Of a DNA stretch of 31,305 nt, positions 14,900 through 21,410 are shown in pieces; the first letter of the stretch is position 1, and the number at the start of each line of letters is the position of its first letter. Under the pieces are notes generated by a model. The model had not been told where the DNA came from. It saw only the letters and a list, made by a program, of their open reading frames with translations, and did not search any database. The position numbers and the translations under genes were made by a program. Source of the DNA: an uncultured Collinsella sp. (lineage in GTDB: Bacteria; Actinomycetota; Coriobacteriia; Coriobacteriales; Coriobacteriaceae); the NCBI GenBank assembly GCA_902493535.1, contig CABUQG010000020.1:1-31305 (forward strand), in the 5' to 3' direction.

Positions 14900-15901
14900 A
14901 TGGATACACTGCTCGAGGCCATTGACGTCTGCGATGTCGATGGCTTTTGCTATGGCAACTATACGGACGAGGAGGCCGGCACCGGTTGCACCGTAATCGT
15001 GGCGCCCGAGGGTGCCACCGGCGGCGTTGACGTTCGCGGCGGTGCTCCAGCATCGCGCGAAACCGACCTGCTGCGACCCGAGAACACCGTCGACAAGGTC
15101 CACGCCGTCTGCCTTTCGGGCGGATCGGCCTTTGGCCTCGAAGCCGCAAGCGGCGTGGCCCGCGAGCTTGAGAGCCGCGGCATCGGCCTTCCCGTCGGTC
15201 CCACGCAGGTGCCTATCGTGTGCTCCAGCTGTATCTTCGATCTTGCCTTTGGCGACCCCACCGTGCGCCCCGACATTGAGGCCGGTATCGCCGCCGTGCG
15301 CGAAGCACTCGACCACACCCCCACCAAGCTCGAACAGGGCAACGTAGGCGCCGGCACGGGCGCCACCGTGGGTAAGCTCATGGGGCCTGCCACCTGCATG
15401 AAGGCCGGCCTTGGAGCTGCTGCCGTGACGCTCGGCCCCATCAAGGTGGGCGCCGTGGTCTCGGTCAACGCCTGCGGCAACGTTGTCGACCCCTTCACCG
15501 GCGAGTGGGTTGCCGGTATGCGCGCCGCAGCCGATAGCGACCAGATCGTCGACATGGAACTCGCAGCCTTTGCCGCCGCCGGATCCATGCAGATGCCGCT
15601 CGACCGCACCAACACCACCATCAGCTGCATCGTCACCAACGTGGAACTCACTAAGGCACAAGCCACCAAGGTCTCCCAGATGGCCGCAGACGCCTACGCA
15701 CACGCCATCCGCCCCACACACACCACCAACGACGGCGACACCATCTACACCCTCGCCAGCGGCAAACTGGGCGCCCAGGCAAGCGCCGCCGTTCCCCTAG
15801 ACCTGCTGGGCATGCTCGCCGTAAGGGCCCTGGAAACCGCCATCGTAAACGGAGCCAAAACCGCCAAAACCTCCCACGGAATCCCAGGTGCTGCGAAGTA
15901 A
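14900..15901 (+). CDS. P1 family (S58, DmpA-like) peptidase
   Basis: 333 residues. The DmpA/L-aminopeptidase-D-esterase family are Ntn-type hydrolases made as one chain that cuts itself into two. GCTVIVAPEGATGGVDVRGG near the N-terminus, LSGGSAFGLEA at 72-82 and GNVGAGTGATVGK at 147-159 are typical. The self-cleavage site is expected at Asn238-Thr239 in RTNTTI, making Thr239 the new N-terminal nucleophile; this is inferred from the family, where Ser or Thr occupies this position. AGGAG lies about 8 bases before the ATG. No signal peptide is seen, so it should be cytoplasmic. Natural substrate unknown. Confidence 0.88.
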   Translation: MDTLLEAIDVCDVDGFCYGNYTDEEAGTGCTVIVAPEGATGGVDVRGGAPASRETDLLRPENTVDKVHAVCLSGGSAFGLEAASGVARELESRGIGLPVGPTQVPIVCSSCIFDLAFGDPTVRPDIEAGIAAVREALDHTPTKLEQGNVGAGTGATVGKLMGPATCMKAGLGAAAVTLGPIKVGAVVSVNACGNVVDPFTGEWVAGMRAAADSDQIVDMELAAFAAAGSMQMPLDRTNTTISCIVTNVELTKAQATKVSQMAADAYAHAIRPTHTTNDGDTIYTLASGKLGAQASAAVPLDLLGMLAVRALETAIVNGAKTAKTSHGIPGAAK

Positions 15902-15913
15902 TCTCACTCGACC

Positions 15914-16042
15914 GTCGGTCGGAGGCGGGCGGGCATTACGTTTGCTGCTCTACAGTCCTATGCAAGACGAAGGCCACATTAAGTGGCCTTCTTTGCATGC
16001 GGAACTCGCGACAAACGTAATGCCCGCCCGCCTCCGACCGAC
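15914..16042 (-). repeat. Structured element A: 31-bp perfect inverted repeat with inner hairpin
   Basis: Outer arms 15914-15944 and 16012-16042 are perfect inverted copies over 31 bases. The 67-base core holds a 9-bp hairpin (15969-15977 with 15983-15991, 5-base loop) extended outside by ATGCAA/TTGCAT (15960-15965 with 15993-15998). Read on the minus strand, the core contains AGTTCCGCA, CACTTAATGTG and AGGACTGT, all shared with element B. It lies between converging genes. It has no target-site duplication and no U-tract beyond the arms. Confidence 0.9.
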
Positions 16043-16044
16043 TA

Positions 16045-16110
16045 CCAACTAATATTTTTTCAGCCAAGGCCCCTGTGTACCGCGCGTCGAAGATCTTCAA
16101 ATTCAAATAA
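16045..16110 (+). pseudogene. Relic of a glycosyltransferase 3' end
   Basis: An open frame of 21 codons ending in TAA starts right after element A. Its last residues read YRASKIFKFK, against YRLASKIFKFN at the C-terminus of the glycosyltransferase on the opposite strand at 16278. The nucleotide match AAGATCTTCAAATTCAA (16090-16106) is exact over 17 bases. The upstream part of the gene is gone. This looks like the tail of a second, related gene lost by deletion or rearrangement, or an inverted duplication of the present gene's end. Confidence 0.6.
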
Positions 16111-16135
16111 CCTGACAATCGATTCTTATAGCAGA

Positions 16136-16245
16136 GGCCCCTTGGCCTTTAGTTTGATACAAGTTCCGCACGAGCCGGAAAGCACTTAATGTGCTTTCCG
16201 TGCGAGCAGGACTGTTCGCAGTAGCAAACTAAAGGCCAAGGGGCC
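16136..16245 (+). repeat. Structured element B: 21-bp perfect inverted repeat with inner hairpin
   Basis: Outer arms 16136-16156 and 16225-16245 are perfect inverted copies over 21 bases. The 68-base core holds a 9-bp hairpin (16177-16185 with 16191-16199, loop TTAAT). Read on the plus strand it contains the same AGTTCCGCA, CACTTAATGTG and AGGACTGT blocks as element A in the same order. Its inner end, GTTTG/CAAAC, is also shared with A; the rest of the arms is not. Confidence 0.9.
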
Positions 16246-16277
16246 CAGTCAACCTATCAGCAGCGATTGCTCAGCAG

Positions 16278-17309
16278 CTAGTTGAATTTGAAGATCTTTG
16301 AGGCAAGACGGTATAGGCCGAGTGTGGTTTTGTCTCCGGCCCGTCCGCGCAGATTGGTGAAGAACCCGACCACGCCGTAGCGGGCACGACGATACATGCG
16401 CTCGTCGTAGGCCTTCAAATCATTCCACAGCGTCTTTAGGCGCTCGTCGGCGCAATCTTCCTCGGAAAGCTTGGTAAGCACCGAGCAGATCGCCATCATC
16501 ATGGTGAAATAGCCCATCATGTACGAGCGCAGACGCGACGACTCAACATCGCTGTACAGGTGGTACGACTCCATCATGATGCGCGTCACACGGAACTGCT
16601 GGTCCAGACGCTTGACCATCGTGGCCTCGTTGACACTCTGGCCTTCGCGACCGATAAAGTAGCGGTAGAGGTCGATGTCGGCGTAGTACATGGTCTTGCA
16701 ACGCGGCAGCGGCACGTAGGCGTAGATGTTGTCCACATAGAACGTGTGCGGCGGCATGGGAAGGTTAGACTCGCGCAGCACATCCGTGCGATAGCACAGA
16801 CTGTGCATAAGTAGGTTCTGGTCCAGGCGGAAATGACCGATCTGATCCCAGGAAAAGATCTTCTTGCGCGGCAGGGCAAATTTGTAGCCAATAGCGGTAT
16901 GCGTGCCCTCGTAAACCTTCTCGTACACGTAGTTCGAGATAAACAGGTCAACGCGCTGGTCACGCTCTTCAAAGCCACGCAGAATCGACAGCATAGTCGA
17001 AAGAGCCGCAGCATCGAGCCAGTCATCCGAGTCGACGACCTTGTAGTAGGTGCCCTGTGCCTCGCGCAGACCCGAAAGGACGGCAATACCGTGGCCGCCG
17101 TTCTCCTGGTGCACCGCGCGAATGATACCGGGATAACGTGCCTCCCACTCGTCGGCCTTATCGGCCGTCTCGTCCTTGGAGCCGTCGTCCACTACGATAA
17201 TCTCGATATCGGTGGCGTAATTGCTCCCCTCCAAGATGGAGGTGATGCAATGGTCCATGTCCTTGGCGGCGTTATACGAGGGAATACCGAATGTTATGAC
17301 TTTATGCAT
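16278..17309 (-). CDS. Family 2 glycosyltransferase
   Basis: 343 residues. A GT-A fold enzyme that moves a sugar from a nucleotide sugar: VITFGIPSYN at the N-terminus, VVDDGSKDET (about 39-48) and the metal-binding DSDDW at 93-97, preceded by HQENGGHG. The C-terminal half has no family-specific motif I can name and no clear membrane segment. I chose the ATG at 17309, which overlaps the last 8 bases of glf, so it is translationally coupled; an upstream in-frame ATG at 17327 has no better ribosome site. Coupling to UDP-galactopyranose mutase suggests it may use UDP-galactofuranose for a surface glycan; that is inference. Confidence 0.85.
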   Translation of the reverse strand: MHKVITFGIPSYNAAKDMDHCITSILEGSNYATDIEIIVVDDGSKDETADKADEWEARYPGIIRAVHQENGGHGIAVLSGLREAQGTYYKVVDSDDWLDAAALSTMLSILRGFEERDQRVDLFISNYVYEKVYEGTHTAIGYKFALPRKKIFSWDQIGHFRLDQNLLMHSLCYRTDVLRESNLPMPPHTFYVDNIYAYVPLPRCKTMYYADIDLYRYFIGREGQSVNEATMVKRLDQQFRVTRIMMESYHLYSDVESSRLRSYMMGYFTMMMAICSVLTKLSEEDCADERLKTLWNDLKAYDERMYRRARYGVVGFFTNLRGRAGDKTTLGLYRLASKIFKFN

Positions 17310-18504
17310 GGCAGGCGATAATCTCATCCGAAAGATCGAGGGCGGAATTGGTCACAGCGTCCATATCGTAGTAACGATACTCGGCCAGACGACCCACCGG
17401 GTGGAAGTTCGTCAGGTTCTGGACGCGCTCAAGATAGCGCTCATAGAGCTCACGGTTCTCGGGCTCAAGAATGGCGTAGTACGGCGTCTCGCCCGAGCCG
17501 GGCGTATAGGCCTTGGAATACTCCTTCATGATGGTGGTCTTGCCGGGCAGGATCTGACCGGTCATGTTCTTGAACTCGGTAATGCGCGTGTAGTCCTCGC
17601 TCGTGGTGTAGTTGACGGTGCCCACGGGCTGGAACTGGTCCATATCGAGCGTCTCGAACTTCATGTCGAGCGTGCGGTACGGTAGCGCGCCCAGATCGAG
17701 ATTGAACAGCTCATCGAGCGGACCGGTGTAGACGATCTCGCCACCATAGACCTTGCCGTCGATCTTGACGGTAGTCTCGTCGATTTCAAAGAGGTCACGG
17801 GCGTCCACGTCGCAGAACACGTCGATCAGGTCGTGGTCGAGCATGTGCTCAAAGAGCGCCGTGTAGCCCTCCTGCGGCATGCCCTGGAAGGGAGCTTGCG
17901 GGAAGTAGCGGTCATCATCGCCCACAAAGACGGGAACGCGGCCGGTGATCGAGGGATCGATCTGATCGGGCGTCTGGCCCCACTGCTTCATGGTGTAATG
18001 CAAAAAGACGTTCTCGTAGACGTAATCGGCGACCTCGGCAAGATCCGGGTCGTTCTTCTTACGCAGCTCCATAATGGGCACCTTGACATCCTTGCCAAAG
18101 GTCTCCACGAGCTTCTGATACAGCTCCTCGCCGCGCTCGTCACCAAAGGCGAGCTTGAGACTCGCATGGTTGAAGGGCACGGGCATAAGGGTACCGTTGA
18201 TGTTGGCGAGCACCTTGTGCTGATAATCCGTCCACTTGGTAAAGCGCGACAGGAAATTGTGCACGCGCTCGTTAAAAGTGTGATAGATATGCGGACCGTA
18301 CTCGTGGATCAGGATTCCGGCCTCGTCAGTGCAGTCATAGGCATTGCCCGCAATGTGGCTACGGCGCTCCAAAACGGCAACACGATAGCCGATGGTCTCG
18401 GCAAGACGGCGGGCGCAAACGGCACCGGCATATCCAGCACCGACGACAATCATGTCGTACGCGCCGGCGTTAAAGCCTTCAGGCAGGCCTGAGGTAATCT
18501 GCAT
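17302..18504 (-). CDS. glf: UDP-galactopyranose mutase
   Basis: 400 residues. A flavoenzyme that converts UDP-galactopyranose to UDP-galactofuranose, the donor for galactofuranose-containing surface glycans. The FAD-binding VGAGYAGAVCARRL is at residues 21-34, AGNAYD at 52-57 and EYGPHIYHT at 68-76. GRVPVFVGDDDRYFPQAPFQGMPQEGY is the conserved active-site block, here near residues 189-215. The first 16 residues precede the usual family start, but AAGGAG lies 6 bases before this ATG and supports it. Its end overlaps the glycosyltransferase gene by 8 bases. It is divergent from pta. Confidence 0.95.
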   Translation of the reverse strand: MQITSGLPEGFNAGAYDMIVVGAGYAGAVCARRLAETIGYRVAVLERRSHIAGNAYDCTDEAGILIHEYGPHIYHTFNERVHNFLSRFTKWTDYQHKVLANINGTLMPVPFNHASLKLAFGDERGEELYQKLVETFGKDVKVPIMELRKKNDPDLAEVADYVYENVFLHYTMKQWGQTPDQIDPSITGRVPVFVGDDDRYFPQAPFQGMPQEGYTALFEHMLDHDLIDVFCDVDARDLFEIDETTVKIDGKVYGGEIVYTGPLDELFNLDLGALPYRTLDMKFETLDMDQFQPVGTVNYTTSEDYTRITEFKNMTGQILPGKTTIMKEYSKAYTPGSGETPYYAILEPENRELYERYLERVQNLTNFHPVGRLAEYRYYDMDAVTNSALDLSDEIIACHA

Positions 18505-18582
18505 CGATACTCCTTGTCAAAAGCCACGGGCTCGTTAGCTGGGCTTTTCTCGAACATTCTTCGAGACATATTTATCAGAGCG

Positions 18583-18588
18583 ATTATA
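18583..18588 (-). promoter_or_regulatory. -10 box of glf
   Basis: Perfect TATAAT on the minus strand about 80 bases before the glf start. The position for its -35 (about 18606-18611) overlaps the plus-strand -10 box at 18603-18608. No good -35 hexamer is visible. Confidence 0.5.
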
Positions 18589-18602
18589 GCGCTAATGCGT
18601 CC

Positions 18603-18608
18603 TATAAT
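18603..18608 (+). promoter_or_regulatory. -10 box of pta
   Basis: Perfect TATAAT on the plus strand, giving a leader of about 120 bases before the pta start. The place of its -35 (about 18580-18585) overlaps the minus-strand -10, so the two promoters cannot easily be occupied at once. Confidence 0.55.
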
Positions 18609-18660
18609 GAGCTTGCCACACAAGGAAAGCTCAAGCACCGCGGCGTACATAATTGAAAGG

Positions 18661-18683
18661 TAAACCCGATAGCAGCGGGTTTA
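18661..18683 (+). other. Terminator-like hairpin in the pta leader
   Basis: TAAACCCG (18661-18668) pairs with CGGGTTTA (18676-18683) around a 7-base loop. On the plus strand the right arm runs into GGGTTTATT, a weak U-rich end. It lies between the predicted pta promoter and the gene, so it could act as an attenuator. Confidence 0.45.
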
Positions 18684-18735
18684 TTCGTGAACAGCCGGGT
18701 GCCTGGAGCTTAGCGAAACGCTTGTAAGGAGTAAC

Positions 18736-19716
18736 ATGAGCGATTTCCTAAACCGTATGAAGTCTGCCGCCAAGGCCGACCTTAAGACGATCGTCCTGCC
18801 CGAGGGCGAGGATCCGCGCACTATCGTCGCGGCCACCAAAATCATCGAGGAGGGCCTGGCAAAGATCGTCATCCTGGGCAACCCCGACGAGATCAACGTT
18901 CCCGGCGCTACCGTCATCGACCCGCGCAATGCCGAGAAGCACGAGGAGTACGCGCAGAAGTTTGCCGAGCTCCGCGCCAAGAAGGGCGTTACCATCGAGC
19001 AGGCTCGCGCCCAGGTGATGGACGCCACCTACTTTGGCACCATGATGGTCAAGATGGGCGATGCCGACGGCCTGGTCTCCGGCGCCTGCCACTCCACCGC
19101 CGACACCCTGCGCCCCGCGCTTCAGATCCTCAAGACCGCCCCGGGCACCAAGCTGGTCTCGGCCTTCTTCGTGATGTGCACCGACACCCCGCAGTTCGGC
19201 ACTGACGGCACGCTGATCTTCGCCGACTGCGGCCTCAACATCAACCCGTCCTCCGACGAGCTCTCCGAGATCGCCATCGCCTCCGCTCACTCCTGGTCCA
19301 CCTTCATGGGCAACGTTGAGCCGCACGTGGCCATGCTCTCCTACTCCACCATGGGCTCCGCTGGCGGCGAGGTCGCCAAGAAGGTCCAGGAGGCTGTGAA
19401 GTTCTGCAAGGAGAAGGCTCCCGAGCTCGCCATCGACGGCGACCTGCAGCTCGATGCCGCTATTGTCCCCACCGTCGCCCAGCTCAAGGCTCCCGGCTCC
19501 TCCGTTGCCGGCAAGGCCAACGTGCTCGTGTTCCCCGACCTCGAGGCCGGCAACATCGGCTACAAGCTGGTCCAGCGCTTCGCCGGCGCCGATGCTTACG
19601 GCCCCATCCTGCAGGGCATCGCCAAGCCGGTCAACGACCTGTCGCGCGGCTGTTCTGCCGACGACATCGTGGGTGTCGTGGCCATCACCGCCGTCCAGGC
19701 TCAGATGGCTGAGTAG
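18736..19716 (+). CDS. pta: Phosphate acetyltransferase
   Basis: 326 residues, the short single-domain type. Interconverts acetyl-CoA and acetyl phosphate; with acetate kinase it gives ATP and acetate in fermentation. TIVLPEGEDPRTIVAA at residues 18-33 is the family N-terminus. ATYFGTMMVKMGDADGLVSGA (about 97-117), the SYSTMGSAGGE phosphate/CoA loop near 202 and LQLDAAIVP near 236 follow. AAGGAG lies 6 bases before the ATG. Unlike the common pta-ackA operon, it converges on two ackA genes. Confidence 0.96.
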   Translation: MSDFLNRMKSAAKADLKTIVLPEGEDPRTIVAATKIIEEGLAKIVILGNPDEINVPGATVIDPRNAEKHEEYAQKFAELRAKKGVTIEQARAQVMDATYFGTMMVKMGDADGLVSGACHSTADTLRPALQILKTAPGTKLVSAFFVMCTDTPQFGTDGTLIFADCGLNINPSSDELSEIAIASAHSWSTFMGNVEPHVAMLSYSTMGSAGGEVAKKVQEAVKFCKEKAPELAIDGDLQLDAAIVPTVAQLKAPGSSVAGKANVLVFPDLEAGNIGYKLVQRFAGADAYGPILQGIAKPVNDLSRGCSADDIVGVVAITAVQAQMAE

Positions 19717-19731
19717 CGTACGCACTCGCCC

Positions 19732-19862
19732 GAAGGCCGTACGGGCAAACCCCTGAAAACGTCCTCGACCAATGAAGCGCCCCCGTTCTGCTCCTCCGGA
19801 GCTACGAACGGGGGCGTTTCTGGTCTGCGGATTGTTTTCAGGGGTTTGCCCGTACGGCCTTC
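19732..19862. repeat. Structured element C: 29-bp perfect inverted repeat with inner hairpin
   Basis: Outer arms 19732-19760 and 19834-19862 are perfect inverted copies over 29 bases. The 73-base core has a 14-bp stem (19775-19788 with 19806-19819, one G-T and one shared loop) holding a GCTCC/GGAGC hairpin, and an outer GACCA/TGGTC stem. Read on the minus strand the core begins with TCCGCA and ends with AGGAC, as in elements A and B. It starts 15 bases after the pta stop and probably also stops the converging transcripts. From 19863 to 20012 I see nothing recognisable. Confidence 0.85.
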
Positions 19863-20012
19863 TACCGCCACGTAGCAATCAGGGTAGCTGGGGTGGACGG
19901 CGGCTTGGCTACGAGCTGGGGCTGAGGATCTGAATGGTCGGGTGCCGTTGCTGGGAGCGCAGGCGTTGCTGGTGATGATCACTTTGGGACAGGAATTTCC
20001 GCCTGCTAGTAA

Positions 20013-20046
20013 AAAGGCCTCCGGAGCTGTTGCTCTGGAGGCCTTT
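20013..20046 (-). terminator. Terminator of the downstream acetate kinase gene
   Basis: 15-bp stem (20013-20027 with 20032-20046, one G-T) with a 4-base loop; on the minus strand it is followed by TTTTTAC. It lies 22 bases past the ackA stop. Confidence 0.88.
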
Positions 20047-20068
20047 CGTTTACTTGCAAATGCGCGCG

Positions 20069-21247
20069 TTAGTTGTTCTTGGTCAGGCGCTCGACGTCGT
20101 GGGCGATCATGTATTCCTCGTCGGTGGGGATGACCATAACCGTGACGGAAGAGCCGGCGGCGCTGATGACCTGTGGGCCGTTGCCCACGGCCTCGCGGTT
20201 CTTGTTGTTGTCGATGCGCACGCCCAGCCACTCAAAGCAGTCGCAGAAGGCCTTGCGGATCGACCAGTCGTTCTCGCCGATGCCGGCGGTAAAGGTAATG
20301 GTGTCCACGCCCGCCATGGAAGCGATCATGGAACCGGCCTGCTGCATGGCCTTATAGGCGAACATATCGAAGGCGAGCAGGCAGCGCTCGTCGCCCTCGG
20401 AGGCGCGCGTGCGGATGTCGCGGGCGTCGTTGGAGATGCCCGAGATGGCAAGCAGACCAGACTGCTTGTTCATCATGTCATCGACTTCCTGGTAGCTGTA
20501 GCCGCCCTCGCGCTGCAGGTAGCACACGGTGGCCGGGTCGATGGAACCACAACGGGTGCCCATCATCAGGCCATCGAGCGGCGTGAGACCCATCGTGGTG
20601 TCGCGGCACACGCCGTCCTCGATAGCAGCGAGCGAAGCACCGTTGCCCAGATGGCACGAAAGCAGGCGGTGGCAGCGCGAACCCAGGATCTCCTTGGCCA
20701 TCATCCACTCATAGCGGTGGCTCGTGCCGTGGGCGCCGTACTTGCGCACGTGGTACTTGTCGCAAACGTCCTTGGGCAGCGCGTAGGTGTAGGCAACCTC
20801 GGGCATGGTCATGTGGAACGAGGTGTCGAAGACCGCCACGTTGGGCAGCTCCGGATACTTCTCACGGCAATACTCAATCGCTGCGGCCTCGCCGTAGTTG
20901 TGCAGCGGAGCAAGCGGTGCCACCTCAAGAATCTTGGCCATAACCTCGTCGTCGACAACCGCGGAATCATCGAAGTGCCAGCCGCCCTGAACGATACGAT
21001 GCCCAATGCCATCAATCGTAAAGTCGGTCTTCTCGAGCTCCTCGAGCACGCGAGCGATAGCAGAGCGATGATCGGGGAAAGGGACCTCCTCGGTCTGCTT
21101 AGCGCCACCGTTCTCGGAGTGGCCAAAGATGCCCATGTCCGATCCGATACGCTCGCAGTTGCCCTTGGCGAAAACCTTGCGGGTATCGGTATCCAAAAGC
21201 TGATATTTAAGGCTTGAGCTGCCGGCGTTGACAACAAGTACGTTCAT
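20069..21247 (-). CDS. ackA: Acetate kinase, downstream copy
   Basis: 392 residues. Makes ATP and acetate from acetyl phosphate and ADP. NAGSSSLKYQ at residues 7-16 binds phosphate. The substrate Arg is Arg84 in GHRIVQGGW, His173 and His177 lie in AHGTSHRY, and HLGNGAS at 199-205 keeps the usual Asn202. TRCGSIDPA follows, and the C-terminal VIPTDEE block is present. Residues 87 and 90 are Gln and Trp where most family members have His and Glu (HRVVHGGE). AAGGAG lies about 5 bases before the start. This copy keeps more canonical residues than the upstream one, so it is the likelier main acetate kinase. Confidence 0.93.
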   Translation of the reverse strand: MNVLVVNAGSSSLKYQLLDTDTRKVFAKGNCERIGSDMGIFGHSENGGAKQTEEVPFPDHRSAIARVLEELEKTDFTIDGIGHRIVQGGWHFDDSAVVDDEVMAKILEVAPLAPLHNYGEAAAIEYCREKYPELPNVAVFDTSFHMTMPEVAYTYALPKDVCDKYHVRKYGAHGTSHRYEWMMAKEILGSRCHRLLSCHLGNGASLAAIEDGVCRDTTMGLTPLDGLMMGTRCGSIDPATVCYLQREGGYSYQEVDDMMNKQSGLLAISGISNDARDIRTRASEGDERCLLAFDMFAYKAMQQAGSMIASMAGVDTITFTAGIGENDWSIRKAFCDCFEWLGVRIDNNKNREAVGNGPQVISAAGSSVTVMVIPTDEEYMIAHDVERLTKNN

Positions 21248-21313
21248 GAGACTCCTTCGCAGTGCAATACGGTCGACGCAGGCCCCTTAAGGCGGCCGCA
21301 TTTTAATAAGAAG

Positions 21314-21330
21314 TTATCATATCTTGATAA
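21314..21330. promoter_or_regulatory. Palindromic operator candidate upstream of the downstream ackA
   Basis: TTATCA-TATCT-TGATAA, a perfect 6+6 inverted repeat in an AT-rich patch about 67 bases before the ackA start. On the minus strand TATGAT within it could be a -10 box. The size fits a dimeric repressor or activator site; the regulator is unknown. Confidence 0.4.
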
Positions 21331-21362
21331 ATAGATATCAGCATATCGCCCAACGAGCGCAA

Positions 21363-21406
21363 AAGAGGGGCCGAACGGCGCTCGGTCGTCCAGCCCCTCC
21401 CCTCTT
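21363..21406 (-). terminator. Terminator between the two acetate kinase genes
   Basis: 8-bp stem (21363-21370 with 21399-21406) with an inner CCGA/TCGG stem (21371-21374 with 21382-21385), and CTCTTTT on the minus strand. It begins right at the stop of the upstream ackA, so the two copies are probably separate transcription units. Confidence 0.72.
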
Positions 21407-21410
21407 GCAA

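Noticed and set aside
15914..16042. MITE or insertion sequence with terminal inverted repeats
   Set aside because: No target-site duplication is visible and the outer arms of A, B and C are unrelated, which a single transposase would not recognise.
15914..16245. Integron attC sites or retron RNA as an explanation of elements A and B
   Set aside because: Outer stems are perfect with no extrahelical bases, and there is no integrase or reverse transcriptase gene in the window. A source elsewhere in the genome cannot be excluded.
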